Origin: JAWLHJ01 sp040904945
GTDB taxonomy: Bacteria > Gemmatimonadota > Gemmatimonadetes > Longimicrobiales > Gaopeijiaceae
Reading direction: 5' to 3'
Length of the DNA: 42,370 nt
NCBI GenBank assembly: GCA_040904945.1
Contig: JBBDSM010000066.1
Span: forward strand, 1 to 42,370
The position numbers and the translations under genes are program-made. Shown here in pieces: positions 30,082 to 39,361 of this stretch. The notes beneath the pieces are model-generated. The model was not told the DNA's origin. It saw nothing but the letters and a program-made list of their open reading frames with translations, and did no database searches. Within the stretch, counting starts at the first letter, position 1. Every line of letters begins with the position of its first letter.

Positions 30082-31557
30082 GTGACACATCGGAGCAAGC
30101 CGCGGATAAGCCTTCGTACTGCCTTGGTGCTGCGTGTCCTCGTCCCGCTCTTCCTCGCCCTCGGGGGATCCATCTTCTGGCTGCTCCACACCATCGAGAC
30201 CGAAGCCGAGCGCCGCCTCAAGGACGATGTCGAGCTCGTCGCCAGGGCACTCCGACTCCCCCTGGTGCACGCGATGGAGAGAGACCGGCCCGGGACCGTA
30301 TCCGAAGCGCTGCGGTCGGCGCTCAGCATCGGGCGGGTCTACGGGGCCTACGTATACGGTCCGGACGGCGAGATCGTCTCGTCCTTCGGCGGCGCGGACC
30401 CCAAAGGTCCCCCGGAGCGCATCGACGAGCTGGTCGCAGTGGGGGACCGCACCGGCGAGTTCGGCTCCCTCGCGGGTCGTCGCGTGTACTCCGCGTTCGT
30501 TCCGCTGACCGACCAGTGGGGACAGGGTCTCGGCCTCCTTCAGGTGACACGCAGGCAGAGCGACTTCGAGGAGTACATCGCGAGCCTCCGCCTGCGCGCG
30601 GGCGCGCTCTTGCTCCTGGGGATGGCGGTGGTCTCGGTCCTCGTGCTCCGGGGACACCGCGCAGCCGTCGGGGAACCCCTCGGTCGGTTGAACGAGAGCA
30701 TGACCCGGGTAGGCACCGGGGACACCAGCCATCGGGCCGACCCATCGGGTCCGTTCGAGCTCGCCGCCGTGGCGCGCAGCTTCAACGCCATGCTGGACCG
30801 ACTGGAAGAGGCGGCCGAGGAGCTCGACGAGCGCCGCCGTATCGAGCATGCGCTGCAAGCTCGGCTCGCAGGCGCGGAGAAGCTCGCGGCGGTCGGGGAG
30901 CTCGCGTCCGGGGTGGCGCACGAGCTCGGCTCGCCCCTGAGCGTCGTGGACGGCCAGGCCCAGCGGCTGCTGCGTGACTACGACGAGGGGGAGGATACGC
31001 ACGGCGCCCTGGTGGCCATTCGTCGCCAGGTGCGTCGCATGGAGGCCATCATCCGACAGCTGATGGACTTCGGCAGATCCGAGCCCGGCCGCAGGCGCGA
31101 CACTTCGCTGGCCGATCTCGCGGATGGGGCGGTGGCCGCCGCGAGCGAGGTGGCGAGCAGCACGGACACCGTGGTGGAGTTCGATCGCGGGGCGGACGAC
31201 GTCAGGCTCCACCTCGAGGCCCGCCGCGTGGAGGAGGCGATCGCCAACCTCGTCCGCAATGGCTGCCAAGCCGCTCCGGGGGGGCGGGTCCATATCGCGC
31301 AGACGGTATCCGGGGGACACGTGGAGCTGGTCGTCGAGGACGACGGCCCGGGTATCCCCGAAGAGATCCGCTCACGCGTCTTCGAGCCGTTCTACACGAC
31401 CAAGCCGTCCGGCGAGGGCTCCGGGCTCGGCCTGGCCGTCGTCCACGGGACCATCGAGAAGCACGGTGGCAGCATCGAGGTCGACGAGTCCTCCCTGGGC
31501 GGCGCGCGCTTCACGCTACGCTTCCCCCTCGCGACCGAGGCATCCGATGAGGCGTGA
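30082..31557 (+). CDS. NtrB-like membrane sensor histidine kinase
   Basis: I prefer GTG 30082 (AGGAAGAGG just upstream) over ATG 30034 and the 30019 GTG, which run through the inverted repeat. The 491-residue protein has TM1 (about 14-37), a short periplasmic sensor (40-165) and TM2 (about 173-190). HAMP is at about 190-245 (GEPLGRLNESMTRVGTGDTS). A HisKA domain of the NtrB type carries His280 in SGVAHELGSPL. The ATPase domain has N box ANLVRNGCQAA, G1 EDDGPGIP, F box FEPFYTTK and G2 GSGLGLAVVHG. It overlaps the response-regulator gene by 11 bases, a clear sign that the two form a cognate pair. Confidence 0.92.
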   Translation: MTHRSKPRISLRTALVLRVLVPLFLALGGSIFWLLHTIETEAERRLKDDVELVARALRLPLVHAMERDRPGTVSEALRSALSIGRVYGAYVYGPDGEIVSSFGGADPKGPPERIDELVAVGDRTGEFGSLAGRRVYSAFVPLTDQWGQGLGLLQVTRRQSDFEEYIASLRLRAGALLLLGMAVVSVLVLRGHRAAVGEPLGRLNESMTRVGTGDTSHRADPSGPFELAAVARSFNAMLDRLEEAAEELDERRRIEHALQARLAGAEKLAAVGELASGVAHELGSPLSVVDGQAQRLLRDYDEGEDTHGALVAIRRQVRRMEAIIRQLMDFGRSEPGRRRDTSLADLADGAVAAASEVASSTDTVVEFDRGADDVRLHLEARRVEEAIANLVRNGCQAAPGGRVHIAQTVSGGHVELVVEDDGPGIPEEIRSRVFEPFYTTKPSGEGSGLGLAVVHGTIEKHGGSIEVDESSLGGARFTLRFPLATEASDEA

Positions 31558-32935
31558 CAAGGCGACGGTTCTAGTCGTGGAGGACGAGGAGGCGCTCCGC
31601 GCTCTCCTGAAGGACGAGGTGGAAGAGGACGGCGCTACCGTGCTCACGGCCGCGTCGGCCGAAGCGGCCATCGAGGTCCTTGCGGGGACCCGGATCGACC
31701 TCGTCGTGAGCGACCTGAGACTCCCCGGCGCGGACGGCCTCACCCTGCTCGAGCGCACCCGCACCATGGAGCACCCGCCAGCCTTCATCATGGTCACCGC
31801 GTTCGGCACGATCGACCAAGCGGTCCGGGCGCTCAAGGACGGAGCGGACGATTTCCTGACCAAGCCCCTCGACCTCGACCACCTGTCCGTCCGTGTCGCT
31901 CGGGTCCTCGAGAACAGGCGGCTGAAGGACGAGCTCCTGCGCTACCGTGAGGCCATGGGCGCGCCGGACTTCCACGGCATGGTCGGGCGCAGCCCGGTCA
32001 TGACCGAGCTCTTCCACGACCTGAAGAGGATCGCCCGGGGGCAGGGACCGGTCCTCTTGCATGGTGAGAGCGGCACCGGGAAGGAGCTTGCCGCCCGGGC
32101 CATCCACGCCGAGAGCTCGCGCAAGGACGAGCCGTTTCTCGCGGTGAACTGCGCTGGCATTCCGGAATCGTTGCTGGAGAGCGAGTTCTTCGGGCACGTG
32201 AAGGGAGCCTTCACAGGCGCGACGTCCAGCCGCGCTGGCCTCTTCCAGGAAGCGGACGGAGGCACTCTGCTCCTGGACGAGATCGGGGAGATGCCCCAGG
32301 GCCTCCAGGCGAAGCTGCTGCGTGTGCTCCAGGAGGGCGAGGTGCGGCCCGTGGGGAGTGACCGGAGCATGCCCGTCGACGTCCGCGTGATCGCCGCCAC
32401 ACACCGCGACCTCGCCGGAGACGAGGTCCAGGAAGGGGGTAGCATCCGCCGCGACCTGTACTACCGTTTAGAGACCTTCCGCCTGTCGCTCCCTCCCCTG
32501 CGGGAGCGGACCGGCGACATCGACCTCCTCGCGGCGCGCTTCGTCCAGCGGCATGCGGTGCGCCTCGATCGGACGACGCCGGAGCTCGGTGCCCCGTTCC
32601 TGGAGACGCTGCGCGCCTACCCGTTCCCCGGGAACGTCCGGGAGCTGGAGAATCTGGTCGAACGCGCCGTCACATTCTGTGAAGGACCGCTCCTCGAGCC
32701 ACGCCATCTACCGGCGCGGGTGCGGAGCCCATCGAGGAAGAATGGGGACGACCCGGGAGCGCCCGCGACGCTCGGCGCCGCAGCCAGACTCATGGGTCAA
32801 GACGAGATCATGACCCTACAGGAGCTGGAGCGCCGCTACGTCGAGCACGTGCTCGAGCGGGTGGACGGTAACAAGCGGCGCGCCGCGGCCCTGCTCGGGA
32901 TCGGACGTCGGACGTTGTACCGGAAGCTGGAGTAG
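31547..32935 (+). CDS. NtrC-family sigma54-dependent response regulator
   Basis: The 462-residue protein has the classical three-domain build. The receiver (1-120) has acidic residues ED at 12-13, phosphoacceptor Asp56 in VVSDLRLPG and Lys106 in FLTKPLD. The AAA+ domain has Walker A GESGTGKE (173-180), the sigma54-contacting GAFTGA (220-225), Walker B GGTLLLDEIGEM, and the R-finger region RRDLYYRLETFRLSLPPLRER. The C-terminal FIS-type HTH is NKRRAAALLGIGRRTLYRKL. Its GAFTGA motif is intact, so it should activate sigma54 promoters when phosphorylated by the kinase encoded just upstream. It ends 18 bases from the convergent efflux operon. Targets are unknown; the inverted repeat at 30018 and the RND operon are candidates. 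Confidence 0.95.
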   Translation: MRRDKATVLVVEDEEALRALLKDEVEEDGATVLTAASAEAAIEVLAGTRIDLVVSDLRLPGADGLTLLERTRTMEHPPAFIMVTAFGTIDQAVRALKDGADDFLTKPLDLDHLSVRVARVLENRRLKDELLRYREAMGAPDFHGMVGRSPVMTELFHDLKRIARGQGPVLLHGESGTGKELAARAIHAESSRKDEPFLAVNCAGIPESLLESEFFGHVKGAFTGATSSRAGLFQEADGGTLLLDEIGEMPQGLQAKLLRVLQEGEVRPVGSDRSMPVDVRVIAATHRDLAGDEVQEGGSIRRDLYYRLETFRLSLPPLRERTGDIDLLAARFVQRHAVRLDRTTPELGAPFLETLRAYPFPGNVRELENLVERAVTFCEGPLLEPRHLPARVRSPSRKNGDDPGAPATLGAAARLMGQDEIMTLQELERRYVEHVLERVDGNKRRAAALLGIGRRTLYRKLE

Positions 32936-32953
32936 GCGCGGGGCCGATCGGTC

Positions 32954-35900
32954 CTACCCCTGCGCCTCCCGCGCCACGAGCGCCTCCTCGGAGGCCCGAC
33001 CCCGGTCGCCGAGCGCCACTTCGAGCGTCCGCCGCCGGAAGGCGCTCAGCCACAGCCCGATGTCGTCGAACCACGCGTAGAGCGTGGGGGTGAGGGCCAG
33101 CGTCATGAGCGTCGACGTGGTCAGCCCTCCGATCACCGCCTGCCCGATGGGCGAGAACATCTGACCCATCCCCTCGGTCGCCCAGAACGCCATCGGCACG
33201 AGGCCGAGCAGCGTGGTCAGGCTCGTCATCAAGATCGGGCGGAGCCGCGCGGTGCACCCCTCCAGCAGCGCCGTGCGGCGGTCCTTCCCGCTGGCCCGGA
33301 GCTGGTTCACCAGATCGATCATGACGATGGAGTTGTTGACCACGATGCCCACGGTGATGAGCACGCCGAGAAACGACAGGATGGAGAACGTCGAGCCGGT
33401 GAGCACGAAGATGAGCCCGAGGCCCGGCACGGCGAAGAAGATGGAGAAGTAGATGATGAGCGGCAGCAGCAGGCTCTCGAAGAGGGCCGCCAGGATGATG
33501 TAGATCAGCACCAGCGCGAGACCGCCCGCCATCGCCATGTCTCCGAACTGCTCCTGCTCCTCGGCGAAGCCTCGGCCGAGGTCCCAACGGTATCCCGGGG
33601 GAAGATCGAAGCCAGCCATGGCCGCCTGGACCTCGGCGATGACCTCCTCGCGAACGACGCCGGACTGGAGCTCGGCGGACACGCTCACCGACGTCTGACG
33701 GTTCTCGCGCCGGATGTCCTGCGGACCTCCCACGACCTGGATGTCGGCCACGGTCGCCAGCGGCACGCTCGTCCCGTCGGCGGCGCCCACCGCGAGGTTC
33801 CCCATCTGGGCGATGGAGACGCGGTTCTCGTCGCGGAGCTGCATGACCACGTCGACCTCGTTGTCGCCCGAGCGGAACCGGGTCGCGACCTCACCACGCA
33901 GGGCTCCGGACACGGCACGCGCCACCTGTTCCGACGTGAGACCCTGGCGCTCGGCGGCTCTCCGGTCGACGCGCACGCGCACCTCCTCGTTGCCGGAAGC
34001 GAGCGAGTTCTCGACGCTCTGGAGCCCATCGATGCTCGACTCGAGCATCAGCTCGACGGCCTCCGCGAGGCGCTCCAGCTCGCTGGTGCTCTCGCCGATG
34101 AGCCGGATCTCCACGCCTGCACCACGACCGAAGCCGCGGCGCTGATTCCACTCCACGCCCGCGATGACCGGCATGACGGCCTGGATCTCCTCGGAGATCT
34201 GCGCCGTCGACTTCTGGCCACCCTCGGAGAACGGAGCCAACGTCATGAAGATCGACGCGAAGTCACGCCGGGAGAACGACGAGACGGTCTCGATCTCGAA
34301 CTCCTCCTGGCGATCGAGCAAAATGCCCTCGGCCTCCGCGAAGATCTCGCTCCGCTCCTCGAACGACAGTCCTCGAGGGGTGGTGATGCCCATGCGGATG
34401 AAGCGGTTGTCCTGTTCGGGCATGAGCTCGCGCGGCAGCTCCGCGAGAATCCAACCGCCACCGACGAACAGCGCGGTCGCGAACGCCGCGGTCGCCCAGC
34501 GGTGGTCGAGCACCCGGTCGAGGAGCGCCCGGTACCACCCGTTGAGCGCGACCATCATGCGGCCGGGCGCGGGCATCTCGCCTCGGATGAGGCGGACGGC
34601 CAGCAGCGGGACCAGCGTGAAAGCGACCCCGAGCGACGCGATCATCGTGAAGGAGATGCTCGCCCCGAAGGCCCTGAACTGCGTTCCCATCTGGTTCGGA
34701 GGCAGGAAGAAAAGCGGCGCGAAGACCACGATGGTGGTCATGGTTCCGGAGAAGATCGCGAGTCCGACCTCGCTCGCGCCTTCCACGGCGGCCTGCTCCG
34801 GATCGGCTCCCATTTCGCGATGGCGGAAGATGTTCTCCACCACCACGACCGCGTTGTCGATCAACATCCCGACGGCGAGCATGAGCCCCGACAGCGTGAT
34901 GATGTTGAGCGAGTCGCCGGTGATATAGAGGATCGCCACCGCGAAGATCAGCGAGACCGGAATCGCCGCGGCGACGATGAGCGTCGGCGTCACCCGCCGG
35001 AGGAAGACGATGAGCATGAAGACCGCGAGTGCGCCGCCAGTGGCGCCGGCGCCGGCCAGGAGGCCGAGCACCTCGAGGATTCCCTCGGACTGGTCCTGCC
35101 ACGTCCGGAAGCCGATCCCTTCGAGCCCGGGATCTTCCACCAGCTCCTCGAGGCTCGCCTTCACCGCCGTAGCGACCTCCACGATGTTCGCGTCGGACTC
35201 CTTATAGATCTCGACCTGACGGGCGCTCATCCCGTTCATGCGGTAGAAGAAGTCACGCTCGGGGAAGTCGTAGGTGACGGTCGCCACGTCCGTGAGGCGC
35301 ACCCCGTCGATGCCGACGGGCAGACGCTCCATCTGGTCGACCGACGCGAGCTGGCCCACGGCGCGCACCTGGAAGCGCGTATCGCCGAGCTCCACCTCGC
35401 CCACCGAGTAGTCCTGGTTTCCCCTGCTGAGCGCCTGGCCGATCATCGCGATGGTCACGCCCTGCGCGCGCATCCGGTCCTGATCAAGCTCGATGGTGAC
35501 CTCGCGCTCCTCGAGCCCCTGCACGTCGACCTGCGCTACGCCGGGCACCTGGAGTAGCGCCGGTGAGATGCGCTTCTCGACCAGCTCGGACAGGCGAGCG
35601 GGGTCGCCCTCCCACGAAATCGCGGCCCTCAAGACCGGCTGCTCGTCCGAAGAGAACCGTCGAAGCTGAACGCGCTGGACGTCGGCCGGCAACTCCGCGC
35701 GCACCTGCGAGAGCCGCTCGCGGACCTCGAGCGACGCCAGGTCCATGTCGGTCCCCGGCGTGAACTCGAGCTCCACGCGCCCCTGGTTCTGGGACGCCGT
35801 CGAACGGATCGCATCGAGCTCGCGCACGGTCCCGAGCACCTCCTCGAGAGGCCGCACGATGCGCCGCTCGACCTCCGAGGGCGACGCATCGGGATACGGG

Positions 35901-36046
35901 ACCGACACCGAGAGCACCGGCCGCTCGAACGTCGGGAACATGTCGAGGCGGATCATCCCGGTCGACACGAGACCGAGGACGATGACGGACACGACCATCA
36001 TGCCGGTCGTGACCGGGCGGGTGACCGCGAAGCGTGGGATCGACAT
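32954..36046 (-). CDS. RND efflux pump, second of two in the operon
   Basis: The 1030-residue inner-membrane protein is an AcrB/MdtC-type RND transporter (HAE1 class) exporting drugs or other hydrophobic compounds with proton influx. TM1 is FAVTRPVTTGMMVVSVIVLG. The porter domains follow (SVSVPYPDASPSEVERRIVRPLEEV). The proton-relay helix is GLMLAVGMLIDNAVVVVENIFRHREM, with Asp in TM4. The late helices are ILAALFESLLLPLIIYFSIF and GIVVNNSIVMIDLVNQL. It starts three bases after the other RND gene's stop, so the two are translated from one message. It is not a close duplicate of the first: the porter regions differ widely. Confidence 0.95.
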   Translation of the reverse strand: MSIPRFAVTRPVTTGMMVVSVIVLGLVSTGMIRLDMFPTFERPVLSVSVPYPDASPSEVERRIVRPLEEVLGTVRELDAIRSTASQNQGRVELEFTPGTDMDLASLEVRERLSQVRAELPADVQRVQLRRFSSDEQPVLRAAISWEGDPARLSELVEKRISPALLQVPGVAQVDVQGLEEREVTIELDQDRMRAQGVTIAMIGQALSRGNQDYSVGEVELGDTRFQVRAVGQLASVDQMERLPVGIDGVRLTDVATVTYDFPERDFFYRMNGMSARQVEIYKESDANIVEVATAVKASLEELVEDPGLEGIGFRTWQDQSEGILEVLGLLAGAGATGGALAVFMLIVFLRRVTPTLIVAAAIPVSLIFAVAILYITGDSLNIITLSGLMLAVGMLIDNAVVVVENIFRHREMGADPEQAAVEGASEVGLAIFSGTMTTIVVFAPLFFLPPNQMGTQFRAFGASISFTMIASLGVAFTLVPLLAVRLIRGEMPAPGRMMVALNGWYRALLDRVLDHRWATAAFATALFVGGGWILAELPRELMPEQDNRFIRMGITTPRGLSFEERSEIFAEAEGILLDRQEEFEIETVSSFSRRDFASIFMTLAPFSEGGQKSTAQISEEIQAVMPVIAGVEWNQRRGFGRGAGVEIRLIGESTSELERLAEAVELMLESSIDGLQSVENSLASGNEEVRVRVDRRAAERQGLTSEQVARAVSGALRGEVATRFRSGDNEVDVVMQLRDENRVSIAQMGNLAVGAADGTSVPLATVADIQVVGGPQDIRRENRQTSVSVSAELQSGVVREEVIAEVQAAMAGFDLPPGYRWDLGRGFAEEQEQFGDMAMAGGLALVLIYIILAALFESLLLPLIIYFSIFFAVPGLGLIFVLTGSTFSILSFLGVLITVGIVVNNSIVMIDLVNQLRASGKDRRTALLEGCTARLRPILMTSLTTLLGLVPMAFWATEGMGQMFSPIGQAVIGGLTTSTLMTLALTPTLYAWFDDIGLWLSAFRRRTLEVALGDRGRASEEALVAREAQG

Positions 36047-36049
36047 CGG

Positions 36050-39000
36050 TTACGCCCCCTGTGTGATGCTGGAGTCGCCGGGCGCCCAGGTGGCCCGCTC
36101 TGCCTGTCCTTCCTTCCTGCTCTCTCCCCCCACCGCCTCCCCGCTCTCGACTCGACGGCGCTCACCGGGCGACTCCACCATGCGGTACAGCGTCGGGATC
36201 ACGACGAGCGTGAGCAGGGTGGAGAAGAGCAGCCCGCCGATGACCGGCACCGCCAGAGGGACGCGAAGCTCTGCGCCCTCTCCGGGGATCAACGCCAGTG
36301 GTAGCAGGCCCAGCACAGTGGTGAGTGTCGACATCAGGATCGGGCGCAGTCGAACCTTCGCGGCGTGCACGATCGCGGCGTCGAGGGCGTACCCCTCGTC
36401 CCGGCGGAGCTGGTTCACGTAGTCCACGAGCACGATGCCGTTGTTCACCACGATGCCGACCAGCATGACCATGCCGATGAGCGCGACCACCGAGATGGAG
36501 TTGCCGCTCACCCAGAGGGCCGCCACTGCGCCCGGGAGTGCGAGCGGGACCGACGCCAGGATGACGAACGGAAGGCGGAACGACTCGAACTGGCTCGCCA
36601 TGACCAGATAGACGAGGAAGACCGCCAGCAACAGCGCGAGCTGCATGGACCGCACGGACTCCTGGAGGTCGCGGGACTGACCGGCCACGGCGACGGTGAT
36701 GTCGCGAGGCAGCACGATCTCCTTCATCTCGGCGCCGATGCGCTCTATGGCTCCGGCCAGGTCGGTGCCTGCCGGCCTGGCCTCCACCAGGGCGACCCGC
36801 GACCCGCCACGGCGCACGATCTCGGCCGGCCCGTCCTGGAAACCCAGGTCTGCGACGGCGCTGAGTTGTACCGAGCCTCCGGCCGGGGTCTGAAGGCGAA
36901 GCTGAGCCAGGTCTTCGAGCGTCGTGCGCTGGTTCTCCCGCGCGCGGACGAGCACCGTGAGATCCCGGTCGCGCTCGGTGAACTCGGTCGCGGCGGCCCC
37001 CTGTACACGCGCCTGCAGCGCCTCGGCGGCGTCGCCGATGGTCAGTCCCTGTCTCGCCAGGCGCTCGCGGTCGAACCGCACGGAGATCTCCGGCGTGCCG
37101 GCTCTCCGCTCGTCCTCCACTCCTTCGATGCCGGGCACCGTGCGAAGCCTGGCCCGCACGTCCCCGGCGATCTCCTCCAGGAGGTTCAGGTCGAAGCCGC
37201 GCACTTCCACTTCCACGGGCGCGTTGACCGTGAAGAGGCGCGGGCGGTCGACGCGTACCTGAACGCCGGGCATGGTCGCGAGCCGGTCCTGCAGCTGTTC
37301 GATGACCAGGTCCTCCGACTCCGCTTCTTCACTGAGACGTACAAGCAGCGTAGCCGCATGACGCTCGAGCTCCCCTGTCCGTCCGAGTGTACCCGCGCCT
37401 CCACGAACGCCGACGTTGGTGAAGATCTCCTCCACCGTGGGGAGCGCCAACGCGGCGGCTTCGGCGCCTCGGGCGAGCTCCTCCATGCGGAGCAGGCTCG
37501 TTCCCGGCGAGGCCTCGAGCTCCACGACGAGCTCACCCTGCGAGAGCTCCGGCACGAGCGAGACACCCACCCTCATCATCAACAGGCCGCCCCCGACCAG
37601 CGTGGCGAGTGCCACCCCGAGCACGAGGGCCGGACGCCGCACGAGATCCTGGAGGATTCCCGGATAGCGAGCCTCGATGGCGCCGTACACGCGATCGAAC
37701 CCGTTCGCGATGGGAGCCAGGACCCGTGCGCCTCCACTCCCCGTCGCGCTGGACAGCCTCAGGAATGTCCCGCCTCCGACGGCGAGCGCGTTCCCGACCG
37801 GGCCGATGGATCCGGGCTCCCGCCGCCGGGAGTCTCCCGCCGAGCTCGTACCCAGGCGCGCTCTCGCGCCTTCGCCGCGACCGGCGAGCATCGGGATCAG
37901 CGTGAGCGCCACCAGCAGCGAAGCCAGCAACGCGAAGGAGACCGTCCAAGCCTGATCTCCGAACAGCTGCCCCGCGATCCCCTGGACGAAGACGATGGGC
38001 AAGAAGACCGCTACGGTGGTGAGGGTCGACGCCACCACGGCGCGGCCGACACGGTCCGTGCCGGCGCGCGCGGCGTCGACGGGGTCCAGCCCCGCGTCGC
38101 GCTCGCGTGCAATCGACTCCAGGACGACGATCGCGCTGTCGACCAGCATGCCCACACCGAGCGCCAACCCGCCGAGCGACATCACGTTGAGCGTGATGTC
38201 CCGCGAGAACATCAGGATGAACGTCGCAATGACCGAAATAGGAATCGCGGTCGCTACGATGAGCGTGGTCGGAAGATGCCGCAGGAACAGCAGAAGGATC
38301 AGCATGGCGAAACCGCCGCCGAGCAACGCCGCGAGGCGCACGTCGCCTACCGCGCGCTCGATGAACACGGCCTGGTCGGTGATGACCACGGTGGAGACAC
38401 CATCCGGAAGATCGTTCTGCAGCGTCCCGAGGCGGGCGCGCACGGCGCGGGAGAGCGATACGACGTTGGCGGCCGACTCGCGCAGGACCGCGATCTCCAC
38501 CGCCTCGTTTCCGTTCACGAGGGAGAGCGTCTCCCGGTCCACCGCATCACGCCGGATGGTGGCGACGTCCTGGAGGAGGATTGTCTGCCCACCCGCCGTG
38601 CCGATCACGACCCGCAGCATCTCGTTGGGCGCGCTGAACTCGTTCACGGTCCGGACGACGTACTCGGCCTCCCCCTCCTCGAGGATGCCGCCGGCGAGGT
38701 TGATGTTCTCCGAAGCCAGCCTTCCGGCGACCTGGCTGAACGGAATACCGAGCTGCGTCAGCCGGTCCTCGTCGACTTCGACGAGAATCTCCTCCTCGAG
38801 CCCTCCGTTGATGCGGACCGCGGCGACGCCCTCGATGCCCTCGAGCGCGCGTCGGACCTGCTCCTCGGCGACCCACCTCAGGGCAATGAGCTCTTGGCGA
38901 TCGATCGCCACACGCGGGTCGAGGGGCCGACCCGACACGAGCGCGAAACGCACCACCGGCTCCGACGCCGGATCATAGCGCGCCAGGGTGGGGCGGCCGG

Positions 39001-39361
39001 CTCCCGGGGGCAGGTTGATCAAATCGAGCCGCTCGCGCAGATCGAGTGCGGCGAAGTCCATGTCGGTGCCCCAGCGGAACTGGAGCGTGATGTCGGAGCG
39101 GCCGGGGCGCGAGCGGGACGTCACCTGACGGACGCCCTGAACCACGGCGACGGCCTCCTCGATGGGCTGGGAGACGAGCGTCTCCATCTCGCGGGGACCG
39201 ACGCCCCCGTACTCGGTCTCGATGGAGATCGTCGGGAACGACAAGTCGGGCAGGAGGTCCATCTGCAGCCTGGAGTACGACACGAAGCCGAACACCATGA
39301 CCGCCACGAACGCCATCGTGACGGCGACCGGTCGGGTCACCGAGAGATCGACGAGCTTCAC
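36050..39361 (-). CDS. RND efflux pump, first of two, with an extended central loop
   Basis: The 1103-residue RND transporter starts at GTG 39361, overlapping the membrane fusion protein stop (GTGA). TM1 is LSVTRPVAVTMAFVAVMVFG, the porter segment is ETEYGGVGPREMETLVSQPIEEAV, and TM4 carries the proton-relay Asp in GVGMLVDSAIVVLESIARERDA. Late helices are SVVALIGMVMLVGIVVNNGIVLVDYVNQL. Between TM6 and TM7 there is a Ser/Gly/Arg-rich cytoplasmic insertion (GRGEGARARLGTSSAGDSRR and on to about 65 more residues) that makes it longer than most relatives. Two unlike RND genes beside one fusion protein and one TolC recall MdtBC/MuxBC, where both subunits form one mixed trimer. Confidence 0.95.
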   Translation of the reverse strand: MKLVDLSVTRPVAVTMAFVAVMVFGFVSYSRLQMDLLPDLSFPTISIETEYGGVGPREMETLVSQPIEEAVAVVQGVRQVTSRSRPGRSDITLQFRWGTDMDFAALDLRERLDLINLPPGAGRPTLARYDPASEPVVRFALVSGRPLDPRVAIDRQELIALRWVAEEQVRRALEGIEGVAAVRINGGLEEEILVEVDEDRLTQLGIPFSQVAGRLASENINLAGGILEEGEAEYVVRTVNEFSAPNEMLRVVIGTAGGQTILLQDVATIRRDAVDRETLSLVNGNEAVEIAVLRESAANVVSLSRAVRARLGTLQNDLPDGVSTVVITDQAVFIERAVGDVRLAALLGGGFAMLILLLFLRHLPTTLIVATAIPISVIATFILMFSRDITLNVMSLGGLALGVGMLVDSAIVVLESIARERDAGLDPVDAARAGTDRVGRAVVASTLTTVAVFLPIVFVQGIAGQLFGDQAWTVSFALLASLLVALTLIPMLAGRGEGARARLGTSSAGDSRRREPGSIGPVGNALAVGGGTFLRLSSATGSGGARVLAPIANGFDRVYGAIEARYPGILQDLVRRPALVLGVALATLVGGGLLMMRVGVSLVPELSQGELVVELEASPGTSLLRMEELARGAEAAALALPTVEEIFTNVGVRGGAGTLGRTGELERHAATLLVRLSEEAESEDLVIEQLQDRLATMPGVQVRVDRPRLFTVNAPVEVEVRGFDLNLLEEIAGDVRARLRTVPGIEGVEDERRAGTPEISVRFDRERLARQGLTIGDAAEALQARVQGAAATEFTERDRDLTVLVRARENQRTTLEDLAQLRLQTPAGGSVQLSAVADLGFQDGPAEIVRRGGSRVALVEARPAGTDLAGAIERIGAEMKEIVLPRDITVAVAGQSRDLQESVRSMQLALLLAVFLVYLVMASQFESFRLPFVILASVPLALPGAVAALWVSGNSISVVALIGMVMLVGIVVNNGIVLVDYVNQLRRDEGYALDAAIVHAAKVRLRPILMSTLTTVLGLLPLALIPGEGAELRVPLAVPVIGGLLFSTLLTLVVIPTLYRMVESPGERRRVESGEAVGGESRKEGQAERATWAPGDSSITQGA

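Noticed and set aside
30022..31320. Minus-strand frame of over 400 codons opposite the NtrB-like kinase
   Set aside because: It is a shadow of a well-defined histidine kinase with intact motifs.
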